Source: Belnapia rosea (GTDB lineage: Bacteria; Pseudomonadota; Alphaproteobacteria; Acetobacterales; Acetobacteraceae). From it: a stretch of DNA of 64,000 nucleotides. Below the pieces are notes generated by a model. That model worked only from the letters and a program-made list of their open reading frames with translations. It did no database searches and was not told the origin of the DNA. The position numbers and the translations under genes are program-made. This document shows, one piece after another, positions 8,660 to 19,482 of this stretch (the stretch's first letter is position 1; each line of letters opens with the position of its first letter). The stretch spans positions 1 to 64,000 of the forward strand of contig NZ_FMZX01000022.1 of assembly GCF_900101615.1 (NCBI RefSeq), in the 5' to 3' direction.

Positions 8660-9504
8660 CCATCCAGATCCTCAACGGCCTCGTCTATGGCAGCCTGCTG
8701 CTGGTGCTGGCGGCGGGGCTGGCGCTGATCTACGGGCTGCGGCGCGTGGTCAATTTCGGCCATGGCGCCTTCTACATGCTCGGCGCCTATGCCGGCTATA
8801 CGGCGGCGCAGGCGGGCGGCTTCTGGGCCGGGCTGGCGGCGAGCGCGGTGGTGCTGGCGCTGTTCGGCGCGGTGCTCGACCGGCTGGTGTTCCGCGCCTT
8901 GCAGGACCGCGACCCGCTGGTGACGGTGATCGTCACCTTCGGCCTGCTGCTGGTGATCGAGGATGCGGTGCAGTGGATCTGGGGCACCGAGGGCCGCTCG
9001 ATGGATGCGCCGGCGCTGCTGGCGGGTTCCGTCGCGCTGGGCGGCGACGCCTTCCCGGTCTATCGCCTGGCGGTGATCGCCATGGCGGCGGGGCTGACCG
9101 CCGCGCTGCTGGCCTGGCTGCACCGTTCCCGCGCCGGGCTGTTCGTCCGCGCCGCGAGCCTCGATCCGGCGATCACCGCCGTGCAGGGGGTGAACACCGA
9201 CGCGGTGGCGATGCTGGTCACCGCGCTCGGCGCCGCGCTGGCCGGGGTGTCGGGGGTGATCGCGGCGCCGTTCCTGTCGCTGTCCCCGGCGATGGGCGGG
9301 CAGATCCTGGTGGATTGCTTCGTGGTGGTGGTGGTGGGCGGGCTCGGCAGCCTGGGCGGCGCAGCGCTGGCGGCGCTGCTGCTCGGCCAGGTGCAGGTGC
9401 TGGGCGCGGTGCTGCTGCCCGACATCGCGGCGCTGATCCCGTTCCTGACCATGGCCGCGGTGCTGCTGTGGCGGCCGACCGGGCTGGCGGGGAAGCGGCT
9501 GTGA
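8656..9504 (+). CDS. Branched-chain amino-acid/carboxylate-type ABC permease, LivH-like
   Basis: A 282-residue integral membrane protein with about eight hydrophobic segments. Start GTG 8656 overlaps the tetR stop. Family signatures are IYGLRRVVNFGHGAFYMLGAY near the N-terminus and FVVVVVGGLGSLGGA near the C-terminus. It should form the translocation pore with the next gene product. Operon context with acid-degrading enzymes suggests a carboxylate rather than an amino acid substrate; this is inference. Confidence 0.93.
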   Translation: MTIQILNGLVYGSLLLVLAAGLALIYGLRRVVNFGHGAFYMLGAYAGYTAAQAGGFWAGLAASAVVLALFGAVLDRLVFRALQDRDPLVTVIVTFGLLLVIEDAVQWIWGTEGRSMDAPALLAGSVALGGDAFPVYRLAVIAMAAGLTAALLAWLHRSRAGLFVRAASLDPAITAVQGVNTDAVAMLVTALGAALAGVSGVIAAPFLSLSPAMGGQILVDCFVVVVVGGLGSLGGAALAALLLGQVQVLGAVLLPDIAALIPFLTMAAVLLWRPTGLAGKRL

Positions 9505-10459
9505 GCGGGGCAGGGCGGATCGCCGCCGGGGCGCTGGCGACCGCGGCAGCGGGGCCGGCGATCGCGGCGCTGGTGCCGCCGGGCGTGCTGCTCTCGCTGC
9601 TGGCGCAGGCCTGCATCTACGCCATCCTCGCGCTGTCCGTCGGCGTGCTGGCGCGGCAGAACGGCATGGTCAGCTTCGGCCATGCGGCGATGTTCGGCGC
9701 CGGCGCCTATCTCGCCGGCATCGGCCTCGGCGCGCCCGGGCTGCTGCCGGCGGAAGCGGCGCTGCCGCTGGCCGTGCTGGCGGTGGCGGCGGTCTGCTTC
9801 GGCCTCGGGCTGATCGTCGTGCGGGTGCACGGCATCGCCTTCGCCATGCTGACGCTCGCCCTCGGCCAGGCCTGCTTCGAGGCGGCGAACAAGGCGCGCG
9901 GCGTGACCGGCGGCGCCGACGGGCTGACCGTGGCCCTGCCGCGCGAGATCTTCGGCCTGCCCGCCGCCACCTTCCAGTGGGCCGAGGGGATGTTCCTCAT
10001 CGCCTGGCTGGCGATGGTGGCGCTGGCCGCGCTCGCCGCGCTGCTCGCGCGCAGCCGCTTCGGCCTGCTGACCGAGGCGATCCGCGAGAACGAGGAACGC
10101 GCCCGCTTCCTCGGCTATGGCACGGTGCTGCCGCGCGCGGCGGTGTTCGCGCTGTCGGGCGGCATCGCCGCGGCGGGCGGCGTGCTCTATGTGCTCTACA
10201 ACGGCTTCGTCTCCCCCGAGACGGTGCATTGGAGCGTCTCGGGCTCGGCGCTGATCATGGCGCTGCTCGGCGGCACGCGCACGGTATGGGGGCCGCTCGC
10301 CGGCGCGGCGGTCTATTTCCTGCTGCGCGAGCAGCTGGTCGAGGTGACCGAGCGCTGGCTCGGCCTGCTTGGCATCCTGCTGGTGCTGGTCATGGTGTTC
10401 CTGCCGGACGGGCTGTCGGGCCTGCCGCGGCGGCTGCGCCGGCAGCGCGGGGCCGAGGC

Positions 10460-10463
<4 letters not shown>
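9501..10463 (+). CDS. Branched-chain-type ABC permease, LivM-like
   Basis: A 320-residue membrane protein starting at GTG 9501, overlapping the LivH-like gene by four bases. Conserved segments are NGMVSFGHAAMFGAGAYLAG, GIAFAMLTLALGQ and the C-terminal GGTRTVWGPLAGAAVYF. It pairs with the LivH-like subunit. Stop overlaps the start of the next gene, continuing tight translational coupling through the transporter operon. Confidence 0.93.
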
Positions 10464-11166
<703 letters not shown>

Positions 11167-11170
<4 letters not shown>

Positions 11171-11865
11171 TCCTCGAACTCGACGGCGTGCATGCCTTCT
11201 ACGGCGAGGCGCATATCCTGCACGGCGTCAGCCTGGCGGTGGCCGAGGGGGAGCGCGTGGCGCTGGTCGGGCGCAACGGCGTGGGCAAGACCACCACGGT
11301 CAATGCCGTGCTCGGGCTGGCGCGGGTGCGGGCGGGCACGGTGCGCTTCCACGGAGCGGCGCGGACGCTGCCGCTGCGGCCCTACCGGGCGGCGCGGGCG
11401 GGCATCGCGGTGGTGGTGCAGGGCAGGCGCATCCTGCCCAACCTGACGGTGCGCGAGAACCTCCTGCTCGGCGCCGCGGTGCGGCGGCCGGGGCCATGGA
11501 CGCTCGCCTCGGTCTGCGCGATGTTCCCCATCCTCGCCGAGCGCGCGGCGACGCCGGGCACCGCGCTGTCGGGCGGGCAGCAGCAGATGCTCGCCATCGG
11601 GCGCGCGCTGATGGCCAATCCGGACCTGCTCATCCTCGATGAGCCGAGCGAGGGGCTGGCGCCGGTGGTGGTGGACGAGCTCGGCGAGGCGCTCGACCGC
11701 CTGGCGACGCGCGAAGGCACGGCGCTGCTGCTGATCGAGCAGCATCTGGGGCTGATCCGCCGCGCCGCGCGGCAGTTCCACGCGATGGCGAAGGGCAGGA
11801 TCGTCGCCTCGGGGCCGGTTGCCGGCCTCGACGAGGCGGTGCTGCACGAGCATCTGGGCGTCTAG
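11167..11865 (+). CDS. ABC transporter ATP-binding protein, LivF-like
   Basis: A 232-residue ATPase. Walker A GRNGVGKTT is at about residues 37-45, the signature is LSGGQQQMLAIGRAL, Walker B is LLILDEPSEGL and the H-loop is LLIEQHLG. Length and motifs match LivF. Start ATG overlaps the LivG-like stop. The binding-protein gene follows after 28 bases with its own strong Shine-Dalgarno sequence, consistent with higher receptor synthesis. Confidence 0.93.
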
Positions 11866-11893
11866 CGTCAACCAAGGGAACAGGAGGAACGTC

Positions 11894-13096
11894 ATGCGAA
11901 CCAGGAGAGAAGCGATCATCGGCGCCGCCGCCTTCGGCGCTTCCGCCGCCGGGCTTGCCGGGGCGGCGCGCGCCCAGGCGGGGCGCGATCCGATCCGCGT
12001 CGGCGTGCCCACCTCGCAGACCGGCGCCTATGCCGTGCTGGGCGAGGAGGTGATCCGCGGCGTGCAGTTCGCGGTGGATGAGGCCAATGCCGCCGGCGGC
12101 ATCGACGGCCGCCAGGCGGAGTTCCGCATCGGCGACGAGCAGAGCAACCCCGACGCCGCGCGCCGCGCCGCCGAGCGCCTCGCGCAGGGCGGCCACGGCC
12201 TGCTGATCGGCGCCATCTCCTCGGCCAGCGGGCTTGCCATCGCGGGCCAGCTCGATCGGTGGAACGCGCTCTACGTCTCGACGGTCAACAAGGCCGACCG
12301 GCTGACGGGCGAAGCCTGCGGGCGGCGGCTGTTCCGCGCCAACCATTCCGATGCGATGGACCTGATGGTGGTGGCGCCGTGGCTGCGCGGCCGGCCGGAA
12401 CGCAAATGGGGCATCTGCGCGGCGGACTACGTCTGGGGCCGCGATTCGGCGGCCGGCTTCACCCGCGCGGCGCAGGAAACCGGCAAGGAGGTCGCGCTCA
12501 GCGTCTTCCCGCCGCTCGGCACGCGCGACTACGCGCCCTACATCTCGCAGCTCAAGGCGACCGAGCTGCAGGGGGTGTGGGTGGTGCTCTCGGGCGGGGA
12601 CGCGATCAACTTCGCCAAGCAGGCGCGGCAGTTCGGCCTGTCGGCGGAGCTGACGATCGTCGGGCACGCCTATATCGTGCCGACGACGCTGCGCGCGGCG
12701 GGCGAGGACGTGGTCGGCTCCTATGGCGTCATCAACTACGACGCCTCCCTCGACACGCCGCAGAACCGCCGCTTCGTCGAGGCCTGGCGCCGCCGCTTCA
12801 ACCAGGACCCCGGCGAATACGAGGCCGAGACCTATACCGGCATGCGCCTGATCTTCGAGGGCGTCCGCAAGGCCGGCAGCACCGATGCGGACAAGGTGGC
12901 GCAGGCGATGAACAGCCTGGAGTTCGAATCGCCCTTCGGCATGGTGCGGATGCGCGCCGAGGACCACCAGCTGGTGATGCCGAACCTGATGGGCCGCGTG
13001 GTGCGCGACGACGGGCGCGTGCACCGCGCGATCGAGATGACCGTGCCGGTCGCCGAGGCGACGCCGCCGCCCTCGGCGACCTGCCGGATGGGCTGA
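11894..13096 (+). CDS. LIV-type ABC transporter periplasmic substrate-binding protein
   Basis: About 400 residues starting at ATG 11894 behind an AGGAGGA Shine-Dalgarno. The signal MRTRREAIIGAAAFGASAAG ends near ARAQ (about residue 30) and is Tat-like. The mature start PIRVGVPTSQTGAYAVLGEE and FAVDEANAAGGIDGRQAEF are typical of the LivK/amide-binding Peripla_BP_6 family. Its place at the end of the tetR-livHMGF-like run marks it as the receptor of this transporter. The following BadK/BadH/BadI-like genes suggest an alicyclic or aromatic acid ligand; not proven. Confidence 0.92.
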   Translation: MRTRREAIIGAAAFGASAAGLAGAARAQAGRDPIRVGVPTSQTGAYAVLGEEVIRGVQFAVDEANAAGGIDGRQAEFRIGDEQSNPDAARRAAERLAQGGHGLLIGAISSASGLAIAGQLDRWNALYVSTVNKADRLTGEACGRRLFRANHSDAMDLMVVAPWLRGRPERKWGICAADYVWGRDSAAGFTRAAQETGKEVALSVFPPLGTRDYAPYISQLKATELQGVWVVLSGGDAINFAKQARQFGLSAELTIVGHAYIVPTTLRAAGEDVVGSYGVINYDASLDTPQNRRFVEAWRRRFNQDPGEYEAETYTGMRLIFEGVRKAGSTDADKVAQAMNSLEFESPFGMVRMRAEDHQLVMPNLMGRVVRDDGRVHRAIEMTVPVAEATPPPSATCRMG

Positions 13097-13123
13097 GGCG
13101 CCCGCAGAAAGGAAGGAAGCAGG

Positions 13124-13885
13124 ATGTTCGAGGTCGAGCGGCGCGAGGGCGTCGTCGTGGTGACGATGAACCGCGCGCCCGCCAATGCCATCAGCGAGGA
13201 GTTCCTCGCCGGCTTCAACCGCGTGCTCGACGGGATCGAGCGCGAGGGCCTGCCGCGCGCGCTGCACATCCGCAGCGCGCTGCGGTTCTTCTCGGCCGGC
13301 GCCGATCTCAAGGAGATCGGCGGGCGGTTCGGCGCCGAGGATGGGGTGCGCGACATGCTGCGCCATGTCGCCGCCTTCCATCACCTCTATGACCGGATCG
13401 AGCGGCTGCCGCTCGTCACCATCGCCGAGATCAACGGCCCGGCGCTCGGCGGCGGGCTGGAACTGGCGCTGTCGTGCGACTTGCGGATCGCCGCGCAGGA
13501 GGCGCGGATCGGGCTGCCGGAAGCCGGCATCGGCCTGATCCCCGGCGCCGGCGGCACGCAGCGGCTGACCCGGCTGTGCGGGCCGGGCGTCGCGGCGCGC
13601 ATCATCCTCGCCGCCGAGGCGGTGGACGGCGCCACCGCCGAGCGCCTTGGCATCGTCCAGTGGGCGGTGCCGGGCGGCGAATTGCCGGCGCGCGCGCGCG
13701 CGCTGGCCGACCAGGTGGCCGGCCTCGCGGGGCCGGCGCTGGCCGCCTGCAAGGCGTGCATCCGCGCCTCGACCGACCGCGCCCCGGACGGCTACGCGAT
13801 GGAGCACGACGCGATGCGGCGGCTGATGACCACGGAGGAGGCGCGCAAGCGCGTCTCGGCCTTCCTCGAAAGCAGACGAAAGTAG
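13124..13885 (+). CDS. Enoyl-CoA hydratase, candidate cyclohex-1-enecarboxyl-CoA hydratase (BadK role)
   Basis: A 253-residue crotonase-fold protein. Both catalytic glutamates of true hydratases are present, in GGGLELALSCD and GLPEAGIGLIPGAGGTQRL, and the oxyanion-hole region is SAGADLKEIG. It should hydrate a 2-enoyl-CoA. It lies 9 bases before a BadH-like dehydrogenase and upstream of a BadI-like hydrolase, exactly the partners a BadK-type enzyme would need, so the ring-enoyl substrate is inferred from context. A generic beta-oxidation hydratase remains possible. Confidence 0.85.
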   Translation: MFEVERREGVVVVTMNRAPANAISEEFLAGFNRVLDGIEREGLPRALHIRSALRFFSAGADLKEIGGRFGAEDGVRDMLRHVAAFHHLYDRIERLPLVTIAEINGPALGGGLELALSCDLRIAAQEARIGLPEAGIGLIPGAGGTQRLTRLCGPGVAARIILAAEAVDGATAERLGIVQWAVPGGELPARARALADQVAGLAGPALAACKACIRASTDRAPDGYAMEHDAMRRLMTTEEARKRVSAFLESRRK

Positions 13886-13894
13886 GAGCGAGAG

Positions 13895-14638
13895 ATGAAA
13901 CTCAACGACAAGGTGGCCGTGGTGAGCGGCGGCGCCTCCGGCATCGGGCGCGCCACCTGCCTGGCGCTGGCGCAGGCCGGCGCGCGCGTCTTCATCGGCG
14001 ACCTCAACCTCGAGGGCGGGCGCGAGACCGCCGCGCGCATCGCCGCCGCCGGCGGCCAGGCCGAGGCGCTGCCGCTCGACGTCACCAAGCCCGAGGCGGT
14101 TGCCGCCTTCGCCGCCGCGGTGCACGCGAAGGTCCAGCGCGCCGATGCGGTGATCAGCACCGCCGGGTGGGACCGCATCGAGCCCTTCGTGAAAAATCCG
14201 CCCGAGTTCTGGGAACAGATCGTGCAGATCAACTACCTCGGCTGCGTGCGCTTCGTGCGCGCCTTCCTCGACCCGATGATGGAAGGCGGCGGCGGCAGGG
14301 TGGTGACGGTGGCGAGCGACGCCGGGCGCGTCGGCAGCATGGGCGAGACGGTCTATGCCGGCGCCAAGGGCGGCGTCATCGCCTTCACCAAGTCGCTGGC
14401 GCGCGAGATGGCGCGCCACGAGATCACCTGCAACGTGGTCTGCCCGGGGCCGACCGACACGCCGCTCTTCGCCGCCCAGCCCGAGCGGATGCGCGAGGCG
14501 CTGGCCCGAGCCATCCCGCTCAAGCGCGTGGCGAAGCCGGAGGAGATCGCCGACGCGATCCTGTTCTTCGCCTCCGACCGCTCGCGCTACATCACCGGCC
14601 AGACGCTGAGCGTCTCGGGCGGGCTGACCATGTCGTGA
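13895..14638 (+). CDS. SDR dehydrogenase, BadH-like (2-hydroxycyclohexanecarboxyl-CoA dehydrogenase)
   Basis: A 247-residue short-chain dehydrogenase. The nucleotide-binding motif GGASGIG is at about residues 12-18, the acidic residue D for NAD is in IGDLNLEGG, and the catalytic triad Ser, Tyr, Lys lies in VASDAGRVGS and ETVYAGAKGG. Segments AGWDRIEPFVK, CNVVCPGPTDTPLF and TLSVSGGLTMS match what I recall of Rhodopseudomonas palustris BadH, which oxidises 2-hydroxy- to 2-ketocyclohexanecarboxyl-CoA. The adjacent BadI-like gene, whose substrate would be this product, strengthens the call. Confidence 0.78.
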   Translation: MKLNDKVAVVSGGASGIGRATCLALAQAGARVFIGDLNLEGGRETAARIAAAGGQAEALPLDVTKPEAVAAFAAAVHAKVQRADAVISTAGWDRIEPFVKNPPEFWEQIVQINYLGCVRFVRAFLDPMMEGGGGRVVTVASDAGRVGSMGETVYAGAKGGVIAFTKSLAREMARHEITCNVVCPGPTDTPLFAAQPERMREALARAIPLKRVAKPEEIADAILFFASDRSRYITGQTLSVSGGLTMS

Positions 14639-14702
14639 CGGGTGCGGGGCCGCCGCGCCCCGCGCCCTCCCCTTTTGCGCCCCTCTCCAGGAGAACACAC
14701 CG

Positions 14703-15488
14703 ATGGACTACACCGACATCCTCTATGCCGTGGAGGATTCCACGGCGATCATCACCATCAACCGGCCCGACCGCTACAATTCCTTCCGCGGCCGCACGGT
14801 GGAGGAGCTCATCAATGCCCTCCAGCGCGCCTGGGTGGACCAGAAGGTCGCCTGCGTGATCCTGACCGGCGCGGGCAGCAAGGCCTTCTGCACCGGCGGC
14901 GACCAGAAGGAATACGTCGAGACCGGCGGCTACGGCACCAGCGCCAACGGGCTGTGGGAAGTCGAGACGCTGCAGAACACCATCCGCGACATCCCCAAGC
15001 CGGTGATTGCGGCGGTGAACGGCTTCGCCATCGGCGGCGGCCATGTGCTGCATGTGCTGTGCGACCTGACCATCGCATCCGACAATGCCCGCTTCGGCCA
15101 GGCCGGGCCGCGCGTCGGCTCCTTCGACGCCGGCTGGGGCACGGCGCTGCTGACGCGCATCGTCGGCGAGAAGAAGGCGCGCGAGATCTGGTTCCTCTGC
15201 CGCCAGTACACGGCGGAGGAAGCGAAGGAGATGGGCCTCGTCAACAAGATCGTGCCGCAGGCCCAGCTGATGACCGAGGCCAAGGGCTGGGCGGCGGAGA
15301 TCGCGGCGCTGAGCCCGACCGCCATCAAGTTCCTGAAGTATTCCTTCAACGCCGATTCGGCCCATGCCTACGGCACCACCAAGATGGCGATGGCCGCGCT
15401 CGACGGCTTCGGCCACACCGAGGAAGCGATGGAAGGCAAGCGCGCCTTCGTCGAGAAGCGCAAGCCGGACTTCTCGCCCTTCCGCTGA
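14703..15488 (+). CDS. BadI-like 2-ketocyclohexanecarboxyl-CoA hydrolase (ring-opening), MenB relative
   Basis: A 261-residue crotonase-superfamily protein in the MenB/BadI clade: AFCTGGDQKEY, FAIGGGHVLHVLCDLTIASD, GPRVGSFDAGWGTALL and GEKKAREIWFLCRQY. MenB makes dihydroxynaphthoyl-CoA, whereas BadI runs the reverse Claisen-type cleavage of a 2-ketocyclohexane-CoA ring to pimeloyl-CoA. The N-terminal NSFRGRTVEELI, the shorter length and the preceding BadH-like gene favour BadI; no other menaquinone gene is present. MenB activity cannot be excluded by eye. A 64-base gap with GGAGAA precedes the start. Confidence 0.75.
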   Translation: MDYTDILYAVEDSTAIITINRPDRYNSFRGRTVEELINALQRAWVDQKVACVILTGAGSKAFCTGGDQKEYVETGGYGTSANGLWEVETLQNTIRDIPKPVIAAVNGFAIGGGHVLHVLCDLTIASDNARFGQAGPRVGSFDAGWGTALLTRIVGEKKAREIWFLCRQYTAEEAKEMGLVNKIVPQAQLMTEAKGWAAEIAALSPTAIKFLKYSFNADSAHAYGTTKMAMAALDGFGHTEEAMEGKRAFVEKRKPDFSPFR

Positions 15489-15570
15489 GCAAGGGGCGCG
15501 GGGAACCGGACCATCACGGGCGCGGGCGGATCGCCGCCCGCGCCCGCCACAAGGCAGGGAGGCGGCGGCG

Positions 15571-16557
15571 ATGAACAACAAGCACAATCCTGGCATCTCG
15601 CGCCGGTCGCTGATGGCCGGGATGGGCGGCGTGGCGCTGGCGGCGCCCGCATCGGCGGCGTTTCCCGACCGTCCGGTGCGTCTTGTCGTGCCCTATGCCG
15701 CGGGCGGGGGCACCGATGTCGTCTCCCGCCTCGTGGCGCAGGCGATCACCGCCCGGCTCGGCCAGCCGGTGGTGGTCGAGAACCGCACCGGCGGCGGGGT
15801 CGTCGGCGGCTCGGAAGTCGTCGCGCGCGCGGCGCCCGACGGCTACACGCTGCTGGTGGCGACCACCAGCCACACGGTCAACCCGACGCTGCTGCCCTCC
15901 CTGCCCTACGACACCGAGCGCGACTTCGCCCCGGTGGCCATGTTCAGCGAGGTGCCGATGGCGCTGATCGTCCACCCGGCGGTGCCGGCGGCGGATGCGC
16001 GCGCCTTCCTCGCGCTGCTGCGCGCGCGGCCGGGCGCCTTCACCTATGGCTCGGCCGGGGTGGGCAGCACGCCGCACCTGGCGGGCGAACTGTTGCGGCT
16101 CCTGGCCGGCGTGGACATCCTGCATGTCGCCTATCGCGGCAACGGCCAGGCGCTGCAGGATCTGGTGGCGGGACAGATCCAGTTCATGTTCGACCCGGTC
16201 TCCACCGCCTCGGCGCTGGCGCGTTCGGGCAGCGTGCGCGCCCTCGCGATCAGCACCCGCGCCCCTTCGCCGGTCTTTCCCGGCGTGCTGACGCTCGAGG
16301 AAGCGGGCGTCGCGGGCTTCGACTGCCGCACCTGGAACGCCGCACTCGCGCCGGCGCGCACGCCGCCCGAGGCCGTGGCGCGGCTGAACGAGGCGGTCAT
16401 CGCCGCGCTGGCCGAGCCGGCGCTGCGCGCGCGCTTCGCCGAACTCGGCGCCAATCCGGGCGCGCCCATGCCGCCGGCGGCGATCGGCGCCTTCATCACC
16501 CGCGAGATCGAGCGCTGGGGCGATGTCGTCCGCCGTTCCGGCATGCGGCCGGCATGA
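15571..16557 (+). CDS. Bug/TctC-type periplasmic receptor
   Basis: About 328 residues from ATG 15571 behind AGGGAGG. The Tat-like signal SRRSLMAGMGGVALAAP ends near ASAA-F (about residue 30). Hallmarks are LVVPYAAGGGTDVVSR, GQPVVVENRTGGG and PDGYTLL. It sits inside the BadI-acyl-CoA dehydrogenase-ligase run, so its ligand may be the same acid that the pathway degrades, giving this cluster both an ABC system and an orphan TTT receptor. Confidence 0.92.
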   Translation: MNNKHNPGISRRSLMAGMGGVALAAPASAAFPDRPVRLVVPYAAGGGTDVVSRLVAQAITARLGQPVVVENRTGGGVVGGSEVVARAAPDGYTLLVATTSHTVNPTLLPSLPYDTERDFAPVAMFSEVPMALIVHPAVPAADARAFLALLRARPGAFTYGSAGVGSTPHLAGELLRLLAGVDILHVAYRGNGQALQDLVAGQIQFMFDPVSTASALARSGSVRALAISTRAPSPVFPGVLTLEEAGVAGFDCRTWNAALAPARTPPEAVARLNEAVIAALAEPALRARFAELGANPGAPMPPAAIGAFITREIERWGDVVRRSGMRPA

Positions 16558-16590
16558 CCGGCGCCGCCAGCGCATGAAAGGCAGGAACCC

Positions 16591-17766
16591 ATGAACCCCA
16601 TCTTCGAACGCCTCGAACGCCGCCGCGGCTGGACCGCGGAGGAGACGCTGCTGCTCGACCAGGTGCGCCGGCTCTGCGCCGAGCAGATCGCCCCGCGCGC
16701 GGCCCATCACGACCGCAGCGGCGAATTCCCCTTGGACAATATCCGCCGCATCAACGAGCTCGGCCTCAACCGCATCTTCCTGCCCGAGGCCCATGGCGGG
16801 GTGGGGCTGCGCTTCCGCACCTATCTCGAGGTGGTCAAGATCCTCGCCGAGGCCTGTGCCTCCACCGCCATCATCTATGCCACCAACTACCATGCGCTCG
16901 GGCCGCTGATGGATTTCGGCTCCGAGGAGTTGAAGGCGCGCGTGCTGCCGCGCATCGCCGAGGGCGCGCTCGGCGCGCTCGCCATCACCGAGGCGGTCGG
17001 CGGCTCCGACGCCACCGCCATGACCACGCGCTTCCGCCCCGAGGGCGACGAAATCGTGGTCGATGGCGGCAAGGTCTTCATCACCAGCGGCGACGTGGCC
17101 GATTTCCTGCTTCTTTTCGGCAAGTGGGAGGGCATCGCCGATCCCAAGGGCGCGATCAGCCTGCTGGTGATCGAGCGGCAGGCGGTGCAGGGCTACAAGG
17201 TGCTGCGGCTCGAGGAGAAGCTCGGCCACCGCGCCTCCTCGACCGCCGCGCTCGCCTTCGAGGGCTGCCGCGTGCCGCGCGCCAACCTGATCGGCGCGCC
17301 GGGGGATGGGCTGAAGCTGCTGTTCGCCGCGCTCAACCGCTCGCGCCCGTCTGTGGCGGCGCATGCGCTCGGCATCGCGCGGGCGGCCTTCGGCGACATG
17401 GTCGCCTATGCCAATGACCGCCGCTCCTCCGGCCGGCGGATCGTGGATTTCCAGGCCAACCAGTTCACCATCGCCGATGCCGCGACCGACCTCGCCATGG
17501 CCGAGGCGTGGCTCGACTACCTGTGCGGCGTGATGGAGGACGGGGAGGAAGGCTACGGCCTCGAATCCTCGATGGCGAAGATGCGCGCCTCCGACCTCGC
17601 CATGCGGATCGCCACCGACGCGATCCAGATGCATGGCGGCTACGGCTACATCCAGGACTACCGGGTGGAGCGCCTTTTCCGCGACGCCAAGATCACCCAG
17701 ATATGGGAAGGTACGAACCAGGTGCACCGCCAGTTGATCGGCCGGAGTTTTGCCAGGCGCGACTGA
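16591..17766 (+). CDS. Acyl-CoA dehydrogenase
   Basis: A 391-residue FAD enzyme. The FAD-binding TEAVGGSDATAM and the C-terminal helix block RLFRDAKITQIWEGTNQVHR carry the standard catalytic base, Glu373 in WEGT. GGYGYIQDYRVERL is the usual family signature. It would introduce the alpha,beta double bond into an acyl-CoA. In this operon candidate substrates are the ring acid CoA ester or the ring-opened dicarboxyl-CoA (pimeloyl-CoA-like). It is followed after 27 bases by the ligase gene. Confidence 0.9.
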   Translation: MNPIFERLERRRGWTAEETLLLDQVRRLCAEQIAPRAAHHDRSGEFPLDNIRRINELGLNRIFLPEAHGGVGLRFRTYLEVVKILAEACASTAIIYATNYHALGPLMDFGSEELKARVLPRIAEGALGALAITEAVGGSDATAMTTRFRPEGDEIVVDGGKVFITSGDVADFLLLFGKWEGIADPKGAISLLVIERQAVQGYKVLRLEEKLGHRASSTAALAFEGCRVPRANLIGAPGDGLKLLFAALNRSRPSVAAHALGIARAAFGDMVAYANDRRSSGRRIVDFQANQFTIADAATDLAMAEAWLDYLCGVMEDGEEGYGLESSMAKMRASDLAMRIATDAIQMHGGYGYIQDYRVERLFRDAKITQIWEGTNQVHRQLIGRSFARRD

Positions 17767-17793
17767 TGGGCGGGCGCCCACGCAACGGAGGCA

Positions 17794-19452
<1,659 letters not shown>

Positions 19453-19482
19453 GCGGAGGCGGCGCTCCGGCGCGGCGGGGCA

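Noticed and set aside
11630-14698. 1022-codon minus-strand open frame
   Set aside because: Antisense to the receptor and BadK/BadH-like genes, with no domain features.
14703-15488. MenB (naphthoate synthase) as the primary call
   Set aside because: Motifs overlap, but there is no menaquinone gene nearby and the BadH-like neighbour and NSFRGRTVEELI segment favour BadI; retained only as an alternative.
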